From contig JAGBLA010000017.1 in assembly GCA_017635675.1 (NCBI GenBank), forward strand, positions 1 to 38,362: a stretch of DNA of 38,362 nt, given 5' to 3'. A program made the translations under genes and the position numbers. How positions within the stretch are numbered: position 1 is the first letter of the stretch; each line of letters begins with the position of its first letter. The notes below the pieces were generated by a model. The model saw only the letters and a list, made by a program, of their open reading frames with translations, was not told the DNA's origin and did not search any database. Below are positions 15,548 to 23,509 of this stretch, in pieces. This DNA comes from Ruminiclostridium sp. (lineage in GTDB: Bacteria > Bacillota > Clostridia > Oscillospirales > Ruminococcaceae).

Positions 15548-17756
15548 TCAAGCCTGCCCTCCTTTCGCTGAGCTTCGGGAATATCTGTGTAAGATTATGC
15601 GGCTCCTTGAGCACGCCTGTGGAGAAATCGGATATCGAATAATGCGTGCCTGCCGCGATGCGGTTTATCTTCTCGGTAAGCGCGTTTACGTTCTTCGCGA
15701 AACTCGAAGGGTGAAGAAGGTTCACCTTTACGGTCTTGTCGTTCGCGTAAACATCTACCTCAAAGCGTCCGAAGGTATCGACATCAAATGTAAGGAACAG
15801 GTGATGATGCACTCCCCCGCCCTTGCCGGTAGCCCCGGATTCATCGTTGTTATCCACCCACAGCTCGCCGAACGCGTGTGTGTTCTCCACCTGCACAGGC
15901 AGGATATAGTGCGCAAGAGGCGTCATTACTCCCGGCGCGTTTATCATGCTCTGGAGGAGGTTTGAAGCATTGAAGCTGTCTATGGATTTGAGTGCGGGGT
16001 GGTTGATATTCTTTTCCACGAAGTTGGTGAGCGCCTGAATGGAGCTTTCCTTTTTCTGTACCTGACGTGACTGCTGATCCCCGATACTTCTCGCAGGCTC
16101 GTCATAAGCGCGGCGCGGCTCATCGTCATCACGTCCGCGCACGTTATACCCCGCCGCACGTGCGGGCTCCTGACCGCCGTCGGCACGCTCGGGAGAACCG
16201 TTATCACCTGCGGCTCTGCGAGGGTCGTAAGCGCGCGTTCCGTCGTCATCGGTCTCCTGTGCCGAACGGGCATACTGTTCCTCGGTCATTCCCTCGGGAA
16301 GCTCTCCGGCAGGTTCATCGGGCATCTGATTGACTGCCTCCTCAAGCACCTCATACACCTTGTCACGAAGCGAGCTGTCAGGCATCGCTTCAAGGAAACT
16401 GTTCAGAAAATCCACCATCTGAGCGGGAGTGTGTATCTGCGCAAGCTGCTCATCTAAAGCCTGACGGATATTATTGTCATCTATAAGCGTTCCGAGGACT
16501 GCCTTTATGGTCTCTTCGGGGCTTGCGGTACCGTTATGGAGCAGATTGACGAAACCTGTGAAATCAAGCTCATCAAGCCCTGTCTGTGCAATATAGTCAT
16601 TATTGCCAAGTACATTTGTTAAATATGCCGAAATTGCTTTATCGGGTTGGTACTCATTACCTAAAATATCATTTTGCCCTTGATTTTTTTGTTCAATTGT
16701 AGTATAATTATTATCGGGAACGTTCTGTAACGGGTCTTGTTCCCGTCCATAGCTTTGACTTTGCTCCACGTACTGTCCGGAGCCGCTTTCCGCAGCGTAT
16801 CTGCTGTCGTAAGCATTGCCGAGCTCCTCATCGGGCATCTCAAATCCCGTCGGCATAAGACTCGGATCCTTGCGGATAAGCTTGTTCAGAAGTCCCTCAA
16901 AGCTCTTCGCAAGCTCATTCCTCATCTCGTATGAAGGGATCTGCGTAAGAAGCTGTGTAAAATATTCTCTCAGCATTGACATATTTGTGTTGAATTTTGA
17001 GAGATTATGTGTTACAATAGGTAGAAGGGTCTGTGTATGACTGTCATTCAGCAGACTTTCGGACAGGCTTTGCATAAGCTCGGAGGTCTGGTCGCGCAGT
17101 GACTGGAAATTGTTCTGAGCGCTGTCCCTTCCCCACAGGTCGGCAAGGTCGTTCAGCCTGCCGGAAAGTCCTTTGTTCGGCGAGAAGTATTCGGCTAAAA
17201 ACCTGAGATTTGAGGATACCGCAGTGGTTATCTCCTTGCGGTTCTGCGAAAAGTTTATAGCCTTCAGCATATTGCCTATCGCTTCCTTTGTATCGGGGTC
17301 AGCATCCTTTGCCACCTCTCGAAGCAAGTCATAGAACTTATCTCCCGAGAACATGGTGTTCTGCTTTTCCTGCTCCGTCATCTCCTTGACGAGATCCTTG
17401 GCGGGGATATAAAGCGAAGCACTGAGCTGCTCAAGCTCACCGACAAGCTCAGTGTAGCCGTTGAGCTTAGCCGTAGTAAGAAGATTTGTGTCGATGATGT
17501 CCTTGACGGTCTCGACAGCAAGTGTCTGATTCTTTGAACTTGTAATGGCAAGCGGGATCAGATCCTTCTGACCCATGGTAGTCTGGGCGTTGTTACCGGC
17601 ATTCTTTTCATTGACAGGTGCGAGCTGCTGCTGTTTTTCAGTACCTTCGACCGAAAACGCTTCATCGCCGCCCTTCTCCGAATTGCGGTTGTTAAGAGCC
17701 GAATTGCTGAAACCCTTGCCCGCAGAGGCAACATCGCGGATGTTTGAGATAGCCAT
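15534..17756 (-). CDS. FliK-like protein with hook-length-control-type C-terminus (YlqG-like)
   Basis: This 740-residue protein has a long, mostly helical N-terminal part and a charged linker at about 480-600 with many DD, RR and PAR stretches. The C-terminal domain of about 120 residues resembles the Flg_hook/FliK C-domain (HHHLFLTFDVDTFGRFEVDVY, VKVNLLHPSSFAKNVNALTEKI). In Bacillus a similar gene (ylqG) precedes ylqH in the same order. A role in export or length control of an extracellular filament is an inference. No signal peptide is seen. The start at 17756 has GGAAGG about 11 bases upstream and a promoter at 17807-17835. Confidence 0.7.
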   Translation of the reverse strand: MAISNIRDVASAGKGFSNSALNNRNSEKGGDEAFSVEGTEKQQQLAPVNEKNAGNNAQTTMGQKDLIPLAITSSKNQTLAVETVKDIIDTNLLTTAKLNGYTELVGELEQLSASLYIPAKDLVKEMTEQEKQNTMFSGDKFYDLLREVAKDADPDTKEAIGNMLKAINFSQNRKEITTAVSSNLRFLAEYFSPNKGLSGRLNDLADLWGRDSAQNNFQSLRDQTSELMQSLSESLLNDSHTQTLLPIVTHNLSKFNTNMSMLREYFTQLLTQIPSYEMRNELAKSFEGLLNKLIRKDPSLMPTGFEMPDEELGNAYDSRYAAESGSGQYVEQSQSYGREQDPLQNVPDNNYTTIEQKNQGQNDILGNEYQPDKAISAYLTNVLGNNDYIAQTGLDELDFTGFVNLLHNGTASPEETIKAVLGTLIDDNNIRQALDEQLAQIHTPAQMVDFLNSFLEAMPDSSLRDKVYEVLEEAVNQMPDEPAGELPEGMTEEQYARSAQETDDDGTRAYDPRRAAGDNGSPERADGGQEPARAAGYNVRGRDDDEPRRAYDEPARSIGDQQSRQVQKKESSIQALTNFVEKNINHPALKSIDSFNASNLLQSMINAPGVMTPLAHYILPVQVENTHAFGELWVDNNDESGATGKGGGVHHHLFLTFDVDTFGRFEVDVYANDKTVKVNLLHPSSFAKNVNALTEKINRIAAGTHYSISDFSTGVLKEPHNLTQIFPKLSERRAGLNVKA

Positions 17757-17806
17757 TCTTCATCATTCCTTCCTTGTTGATATAAGCCACATATACCTTT
17801 AAAAAT

Positions 17807-17835
17807 ATATTATCACATTTTTTACGATTTTGCAA
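17807..17835 (-). promoter_or_regulatory. Promoter of the FliK-like gene
   Basis: On the minus strand, TTGCAA (17830-17835) and TAATAT (17807-17812) are spaced by 17 bases. It lies about 50 bases before the start codon. Confidence 0.55.
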
Positions 17836-17883
17836 CCACCGATTATTGATTTTTTATAAATTTCGTTACACTTGACGAAAATA

Positions 17884-17901
17884 TTTGTAACAAATTACAA
17901 A
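17884..17901. promoter_or_regulatory. Inverted repeat between the divergent FliK-like and che promoters
   Basis: TTTGTAA-caaa-TTACAAA is a perfect 7-bp inverted repeat in an AT-rich gap. It contains the same TGTAA half-site that clusters upstream of the alarmone synthetase. It could be a protein site or chance in AT-rich DNA. Confidence 0.35.
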
Positions 17902-17946
17902 AATTTCACATTTTACAACAAATCATTTTCAAATCACGGTAATAAT

Positions 17947-17989
17947 GCGGGCGGACCCGCTTTGACATATAAATCATTTCTAATATAAT
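17947..17989 (+). promoter_or_regulatory. Promoter of the che operon with adjoining palindrome
   Basis: A consensus TTGACA (17962-17967) and a consensus TATAAT (17984-17989) are spaced by 16 bases. The hairpin GCGGG-cgga-CCCGC (17947-17960) abuts the -35 box and could be an operator. This is a housekeeping sigma-A type promoter, not a sigma-28 flagellar one. Confidence 0.75.
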
Positions 17990-18034
17990 GCCCGGAACGG
18001 AATCATACACGGGCGGAAAGGCAATGGATCAGAT

Positions 18035-20152
18035 ATGGCAAAAGTAGAACCCGGAATGGAAGCAATGGTCGATGTTTACATCTTTGAAACAACGGCGCTG
18101 CTTGAACAACTCGACGAGATACTTCTCAGAACGGAGAAGGCGAATGAGTTTACGGAAGAGGACATCAATGAGATCTTCAGAATAATGCATACCGTAAAGG
18201 GCTCGTCCGCGATGATGGGCTTTGAAAATCTCCAGAAGCTCGCTCATAAGGGAGAAGACATGTTCTTCATTATCCGCGAAGCTCCCGAAAAGATGACCGA
18301 CGTAGGATTCGTGTACGATCTCGTATTCCAGATGTCAGACCTGTTCAAGGCAGAGATCGACATGATCCAGAATGACGACGATTACGAGCCTACGGACTTC
18401 TCCGAGATGATCGGCAAGCTCGAAAAGGGCGCCAAAATGCTTAAGGGCGAGCTTGACGAGGCGGAGGCACAGGACAGCGCCGCAGCGGCTGCTCCCGCGG
18501 CAGCGGCAGTTCCCCCTGAGGCGGCTGCTCCCGACTGCACCACCGTCCGCGTCTTCTTTGAGGACGGCTGCAAAATGGAGAATATCCGTGCGTTCATGCT
18601 CATAAACAACGTTAAGGAAATGGTTGACGACGTTGAGATCGTCAAGTATATACCCGAGGACATAGAGTCCAATCAGGATTCGGCAAATGTCATCATAGAC
18701 AACGGATTTCTGCTCTCGTTCCGCGCGCCCGACGTAAAGGCTGTGCTCTCAGCTATCGAGGGTTCGCTCAACGTTCAGAGCTATGAAGTCATCGACAACG
18801 CTGCAGAGGCTCCCGCTGCCGAAGCAGAGGCTCCCGCTGCAGCTCCCGCACCCGCAGCTAACACTGCTCCCGCAGATACGGCAGCTCCCGCACCCGCACC
18901 CGCAGCTCCCAAGCCCGCGGAAAAGCCGAAGAGCTCAGAACCCGCAAAGGCTCCCGCAGCGTCATCGGGCGGCGGCAAGCAGAGCCTTATCAGCGTAAAC
19001 CTCCAGAAGCTCGACCAGCTGCATGATATCGTTGGTGAGATCATAACCACCGAGTCAATGGTCATCTCCAACCCCGAGCTTGAGGGTCTGAGGCTCGAAA
19101 GCTTCACAAAATCCGCAAGAGAGCTTCGCAAGCTTACTGCAGACCTGCAGGATACGGTAATGTCTATACGAATGGTACCGCTGACGGGACCCTTCCAGAA
19201 GATGAACCGTATCGTAAGAGATATGAAGGTAAAGCTCAATAAGGATGTTGAGCTTGTAATAGAAGGTGACACTACCGAGGTCGATAAGTCGATCGTCGAT
19301 AACCTCAACGATCCGCTGATGCATCTCGTAAGAAACGCTATGGATCACGGCATCGAGAACAACGCCGAGGACCGCATCGCCGCAGGCAAGCCCGCCAAGG
19401 GAACGATAACCCTCTCGGCAATGAGCTCCTCGGGAGAAGTTATAATCACTATTGCAGATGACGGCGCAGGCATAGACACCGAGAAGGTACTCTCAAAGGC
19501 TGAGCGCAACGGACTTCTCACAAAGCCAGCTTCCGAGTACAGCGAGCGCGAGATACAGAACATGATCCTCCTCCCCGGTTTCTCTACCAACGAGGTAGTT
19601 ACAGAGTATTCCGGAAGAGGCGTGGGCATGGACGTTGTAAAATCCAACCTGAGCAAAATGGGCGGTTCGCTGCTCGTTGAGTCCAAGAAGGGCGTAGGAA
19701 CATCGTTCATCATCAAGATACCGCTCACCCTCGCTATCGTGGACGGCATGGAGATCATGGTCGGTGACGCGGAGTTCACGGTTCCGATCTCCGTCATCAA
19801 GGAAAGCTTCATAGTAAAGCATGATCAGATACTCAACGATACAAGACGCGGCGAGATGATAATGATACGCGGCGTGTGCTATCCGATGCTCAGACTCAAC
19901 GAGAAGTTCGGTCTTCCCTCAGATGTCAATGACATCGAGGACGGCATAGTGCTTCTGATAGAGTCAGAAAACAGAGGTATCTGCCTGTTCGCGGATAAGC
20001 TCATAGGTGAGCAGCAGGTCGTTGTAAAGCCGTTCCCGAAGTACCTTTCCCAGTACGATATCAAGGGACAGGGACTAAGCGGCTGTACGATAATGGGCGA
20101 CGGCAGCATTTCGCTTATCATTGATGTCAATACGCTTATAGGATCACGCTAA
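18035..20152 (+). CDS. cheA: Chemotaxis histidine kinase CheA
   Basis: This 705-residue kinase has all five CheA parts. P1 (HPt) carries phosphorylated His52 in IMHTVKGSSAMMGF. An Ala-rich spacer leads to a P2-like response-regulator-binding domain at 168-255. A 60-residue Ala/Pro linker (258-312) follows. P3 is the dimer domain (317-400). P4 is the ATPase domain, with N-box LVRNAMDHGIE (431-441), G1 DDGAGID (475-481) and G2 GRGVGMD (527-533). P5 is CheW-like (about 565-705). It phosphorylates CheY and CheB under receptor control. The ATG at 18035 is used; an ATG at 18024 is out of frame. It heads cheA-cheW-cheR-cheB. Confidence 0.97.
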   Translation: MAKVEPGMEAMVDVYIFETTALLEQLDEILLRTEKANEFTEEDINEIFRIMHTVKGSSAMMGFENLQKLAHKGEDMFFIIREAPEKMTDVGFVYDLVFQMSDLFKAEIDMIQNDDDYEPTDFSEMIGKLEKGAKMLKGELDEAEAQDSAAAAAPAAAAVPPEAAAPDCTTVRVFFEDGCKMENIRAFMLINNVKEMVDDVEIVKYIPEDIESNQDSANVIIDNGFLLSFRAPDVKAVLSAIEGSLNVQSYEVIDNAAEAPAAEAEAPAAAPAPAANTAPADTAAPAPAPAAPKPAEKPKSSEPAKAPAASSGGGKQSLISVNLQKLDQLHDIVGEIITTESMVISNPELEGLRLESFTKSARELRKLTADLQDTVMSIRMVPLTGPFQKMNRIVRDMKVKLNKDVELVIEGDTTEVDKSIVDNLNDPLMHLVRNAMDHGIENNAEDRIAAGKPAKGTITLSAMSSSGEVIITIADDGAGIDTEKVLSKAERNGLLTKPASEYSEREIQNMILLPGFSTNEVVTEYSGRGVGMDVVKSNLSKMGGSLLVESKKGVGTSFIIKIPLTLAIVDGMEIMVGDAEFTVPISVIKESFIVKHDQILNDTRRGEMIMIRGVCYPMLRLNEKFGLPSDVNDIEDGIVLLIESENRGICLFADKLIGEQQVVVKPFPKYLSQYDIKGQGLSGCTIMGDGSISLIIDVNTLIGSR

Positions 20153-20167
20153 GGGAGGCTTTAACCA

Positions 20168-20689
20168 ATGGATATCAAAGAATTATTCGCCAAGCAGGAA
20201 GAAATGAAGCGGAAGAACCTCAATGCCAAGGCAGAGAAGGAAAGCGAAATAACCAAGGTAATGACGTTCTACATAGGCGATCAGGTCTATGGCATAGAGA
20301 TCCCCTCCGTTATCGAGATCATAGGAGTTCCGCATATCACGGTAGTTCCGGGCATACCCTATTATATCAAGGGTATAATCAATGTACGAAGCAAGGTAGT
20401 TCCGGTCATTGACATGAGAAGCCGTTTCGGTAAGGAAGAAAAGGAGTACAACGAGCGCACCAACACCATAATCATCGAGGAAGGCGGCGTTTCCGTCGGA
20501 GTTATCGTTGATGAGGTCATCGGCGTACTTCCTGTCTATGCGAAAAATATCGCAAATTCTCCTGACAGAATAGGCGTAAACGACAACAAGTTCATCAAGT
20601 ACCTGCTTGAAATGCAGGACGGTATCAAGCTTGTTCTTGATGTAGCTAAGCTTATCTACGACGGAGATATGTACCTGACAGAGGAATAA
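20168..20689 (+). CDS. cheW: Chemotaxis coupling protein CheW
   Basis: This 173-residue protein has one CheW SH3-like domain after a charged 30-residue N-terminal extension. Typical stretches are FYIGDQVYGIEIPSVIEII, YYIKGIINVRSKVVPVIDMRSRFG and VGVIVDEVIGVLPV. It links chemoreceptor tips to CheA. It lies 15 bases after cheA, behind AGGGAGG, in the che operon. Confidence 0.96.
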   Translation: MDIKELFAKQEEMKRKNLNAKAEKESEITKVMTFYIGDQVYGIEIPSVIEIIGVPHITVVPGIPYYIKGIINVRSKVVPVIDMRSRFGKEEKEYNERTNTIIIEEGGVSVGVIVDEVIGVLPVYAKNIANSPDRIGVNDNKFIKYLLEMQDGIKLVLDVAKLIYDGDMYLTEE

Positions 20690-20755
20690 TCGCTGTCATA
20701 TACAATGATAATGAAATAGTTAAGGAGAGACCCCTGCGGGGGTCGGAGCAACAAA

Positions 20756-21580
20756 ATGCAGGTCAAGATAAATGATACCGAGTTCAACAGACTTGTTACC
20801 TTCGTGCATGACAATTACGGTATCAATCTTTCTCAGAAACGCGTACTTATCGAGGGACGGCTCAGCAATGAGCTGACCAAACGCGGCTATAATGACTACA
20901 AGCCGTTCCTTGATATGGTATTTGCGGATACGAGCGGTACTGAGGTCGTAAACCTTCTCAACAAGCTCACCACGAACCATACATATTTCAGGCGTGAGCC
21001 CGAGCACTATGCTTTCATGAAGGATACGTTCCTGCCGTACATCAAGGAAAAGAACGCGGCGACAAAGACTATCTATATCTGGAGCGCTGCCTGCTCAAGC
21101 GGCGAAGAGCCCTACACGAACGAGATCGAAATGATGGAGTTCTTCGGCATGGACGCTGCAAACTGGGATACAAAGATACTCGCTACCGATATATCCCGCA
21201 AGGTGCTTGCAAAGGCACAGCAGGGCGTGTATCACGAGGACAGCATGAAAAACCTGTCCCCGCAGGTCATAAAGAAGTATTTCGTTCCGCTTGAGAATAA
21301 CTGCTACCGCGTCAGCGACGAGCTTAAGAAACGCGTGGTGTTCAAGGTGTTCAACCTTATGGATCCCATTCCCTACAAAAAGCACCCGTTCGATCTTATC
21401 TTCTGCCGCAACGTAATGATATACTTCGACGGAGATACCAAGAACGCGCTTGTAAACAGGTTTTACGATGTTCTCGCTCCGGGAGGATATCTGTTTATCG
21501 GACACGCGGAGAGCATACCGCGCGACGCTACAAATTACGAATATGTAAAGCCCGCGATTTATCGTAAGCCTATGAAATAA
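20756..21580 (+). CDS. cheR: Chemoreceptor methyltransferase CheR
   Basis: This 274-residue SAM-dependent enzyme has the CheR N-terminal helical domain, NHTYFRRE (74-81), the SAM-binding loop WSAACSSGEEPY (109-120), and IFCRNVMIYF near the end. It methylates glutamates on chemoreceptors during adaptation. In the leader, a small hairpin ACCCC-TGCG-GGGGT lies between AAGGAG and a second site CGGAG, which is 7 bases before ATG. This arrangement might tune translation. The two receptor genes in the window are likely clients. Confidence 0.96.
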   Translation: MQVKINDTEFNRLVTFVHDNYGINLSQKRVLIEGRLSNELTKRGYNDYKPFLDMVFADTSGTEVVNLLNKLTTNHTYFRREPEHYAFMKDTFLPYIKEKNAATKTIYIWSAACSSGEEPYTNEIEMMEFFGMDAANWDTKILATDISRKVLAKAQQGVYHEDSMKNLSPQVIKKYFVPLENNCYRVSDELKKRVVFKVFNLMDPIPYKKHPFDLIFCRNVMIYFDGDTKNALVNRFYDVLAPGGYLFIGHAESIPRDATNYEYVKPAIYRKPMK

Positions 21581-21615
21581 GGGCATTTATATATATAAGG
21601 AAAGGGTGTACCCGA

Positions 21616-22638
21616 ATGGCAATCAGAGTTCTTACTGTCGATGATTCGATCCTTTTCAGGACTGTTATCAAGAACGAATTCGCCAAAATTGATGACATTG
21701 TGATAATCGATACCGCTGCTAACGCTGCGGACGCCGAGGAAAAGATAATGCGTCTTAATCCCGACGTTGTCACCATGGACGTTGAGATGCCCGGAATGAA
21801 CGGAATAGACTTTATAAAGTCATTCCTGCCTAAGAAACGCATACCGTTCATAGTTATCACATCGTCACCGACACGCGCATTTGACGCTATAAGCGCAGGT
21901 GCCGTGGAATTTATGAAGAAGCCTCTTGTGCATAATTCTGCCGAGATGTCGTCATTCTGTGAGAGGCTCGCTTCAGTCATAAGATTTTCCGCAAGCGCAA
22001 AGGTGCGCCAGGCTCCCGTAAGACCAATCTCCACTCCGCAGTCAACACTCAACCTCCCGACAGGAGGACGAGCTAATTCGGTCATCGCTCTCGGAGCCAG
22101 CACAGGCGGCACAGACGCACTAATTGAGGTTGTAAAGCGCCTTCCTGCCAATTCCCCGCCGGTAGTTATTGTACAGCATATGCCGCCGGGATTTACACAG
22201 ATGTACGCTGAACGTCTCAACAAGATATGCAAGATGAGCTGTAAGGAAGCAGAAGACGGTGACCGTCTCCGTCCGGGTCTTATCATAGTCGGAGCGGGCG
22301 GATTTCAGCTCAGGCTCCAGAAAGATGCGCGCGGTTACTATGTTACCAGCAAGCCCGGCGCAAAGGTTTCGGGGCACTGCCCCTCTGTCGATGTGCTGTT
22401 CGAGAGCGTAGCCGAATCCGCAGGTCCTCACGCGGTAGGCGCGATACTCACGGGTATGGGCGCTGACGGCGCGGAGGGACTTCTGAAAATGCGTCAGCGC
22501 GGCGCATACACCATCGGACAGGACGAAGCTACCTGTGTAGTTTACGGAATGCCCGCGGTCGCGTTCAAGAACGGTGCGGTAATGAAACAGCTTCCTCTTG
22601 ACAAGATCGCTGAGGAAATTATAGCTAAGATCAAGTGA
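21616..22638 (+). CDS. cheB: Chemoreceptor methylesterase/deamidase CheB
   Basis: This 340-residue protein has an N-terminal receiver domain (phospho-acceptor Asp55 in MDVEMPGMNG, with VDD at 8-10) and a C-terminal methylesterase domain. The expected catalytic triad is Ser162 (GASTGG), His188 (QHMPPGFT) and Asp284 (GMGADG). It removes methyl groups from receptors after phosphorylation by CheA. It follows cheR by 35 bases, behind AAGGAAAGG. Confidence 0.97.
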   Translation: MAIRVLTVDDSILFRTVIKNEFAKIDDIVIIDTAANAADAEEKIMRLNPDVVTMDVEMPGMNGIDFIKSFLPKKRIPFIVITSSPTRAFDAISAGAVEFMKKPLVHNSAEMSSFCERLASVIRFSASAKVRQAPVRPISTPQSTLNLPTGGRANSVIALGASTGGTDALIEVVKRLPANSPPVVIVQHMPPGFTQMYAERLNKICKMSCKEAEDGDRLRPGLIIVGAGGFQLRLQKDARGYYVTSKPGAKVSGHCPSVDVLFESVAESAGPHAVGAILTGMGADGAEGLLKMRQRGAYTIGQDEATCVVYGMPAVAFKNGAVMKQLPLDKIAEEIIAKIK

Positions 22639-22743
22639 TATTTCAGCAGAAATTTTCCGCTTGCTATCAAGTTTTAGTGTTCTCTGACGATATTACATTT
22701 GAAGGATCAAATATGCCGATGACAGCGAAAGGAGCTGATTAAT

Positions 22744-23418
22744 ATGTTAAGTGTCGGAAGAGTAATGGAGCAGTCGGCTCAGACCTATGCTACCCAGCCC
22801 AAGTCTGCCGAACAGATCTCCGAGAAGAAGGACACAACGCTCGCTGCCGATTCCACTGACAAATTCGTGAAGTCCGGTGCAACGTTCTCTCCCTCATACA
22901 CCAAGGCCGCAGTTACCGACAACCGCAGCGGTTCGGCTAAGTCCGGTACAGACCCCGACAGCAACCACGAAGCAGCAAACCGACAGACGGTAAAGCAGAA
23001 TGAAGCTGTACCTCAGGCAAAGAGCGCTCTTCAGCTCAAGAACGAAGGCATGAAGGACTATGTCCGCCGGATGTTCAACGAGCAGTACAAAGAAGCTAAC
23101 AAGACTGACGCGATGAAGGAGCTTGAGGAGATCCTCAATTCATTCGACGAGAATGAGCATGAGGAGGATTACTGGGGCGCCGAAAAGACCGCCAACCGTA
23201 TCCTTGATTTTGCGAAACAGCTCGCGGACGGCGACGATTCCAAATTCGAGGAGCTTAAGAAGGGATTTGAACAGGGTTTCTCCGAGTCTGAGAAGATATT
23301 CGGAGGAAAGGGCAAGCTCCCCACGGTAAGCTATGAAACTTACGACCGCGTTCAAAAGGGATTCGATGACTGGGCAAACGAGCTTGCAGGCACGACCGCG
23401 CAGGCTACTGCACAGTAA
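22744..23418 (+). CDS. DUF5610-like protein, last gene of the che operon
   Basis: This 224-residue protein has an N-terminal half rich in Ser, Thr, Lys and Gln that looks disordered. A helical C-terminal domain (about 115-214) contains EDYWGAEKTANRILDFAKQL, then a region ending in FGGKGKLPTVSYETYDRVQKGFDDW. The latter resembles the DUF5610 pattern, from memory. It has no signal peptide, no membrane helix and no enzyme motif. It follows cheB by 105 bases behind AAAGGAG and ends just before a strong terminator. Its place in a chemotaxis operon suggests a link to motility; the function is unknown. Confidence 0.8.
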   Translation: MLSVGRVMEQSAQTYATQPKSAEQISEKKDTTLAADSTDKFVKSGATFSPSYTKAAVTDNRSGSAKSGTDPDSNHEAANRQTVKQNEAVPQAKSALQLKNEGMKDYVRRMFNEQYKEANKTDAMKELEEILNSFDENEHEEDYWGAEKTANRILDFAKQLADGDDSKFEELKKGFEQGFSESEKIFGGKGKLPTVSYETYDRVQKGFDDWANELAGTTAQATAQ

Positions 23419-23433
23419 AAAGCAGTTAATATA

Positions 23434-23464
23434 CAGGGCAGCATCTCCGCTGCCCTGTTTTTTT
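23434..23464 (+). terminator. Terminator of the che operon
   Basis: CAGGGCAGC-atctcc-GCTGCCCTG is a perfect 9-bp stem followed by seven T residues. Confidence 0.93.
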
Positions 23465-23471
23465 CACAAAA

Positions 23472-23500
23472 AAAGCGTGGAGGCTTTGCCCCCACGCTTT
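23472..23500 (-). terminator. Terminator of pckG
   Basis: AAAGCGTGG and CCACGCTTT form the outer stem, with an inner GGC/GCC pair. On the minus strand it is followed by TTTTGTGAAAAA. It stands back to back with the che terminator. Confidence 0.85.
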
Positions 23501-23509
23501 CTCTGTAAA

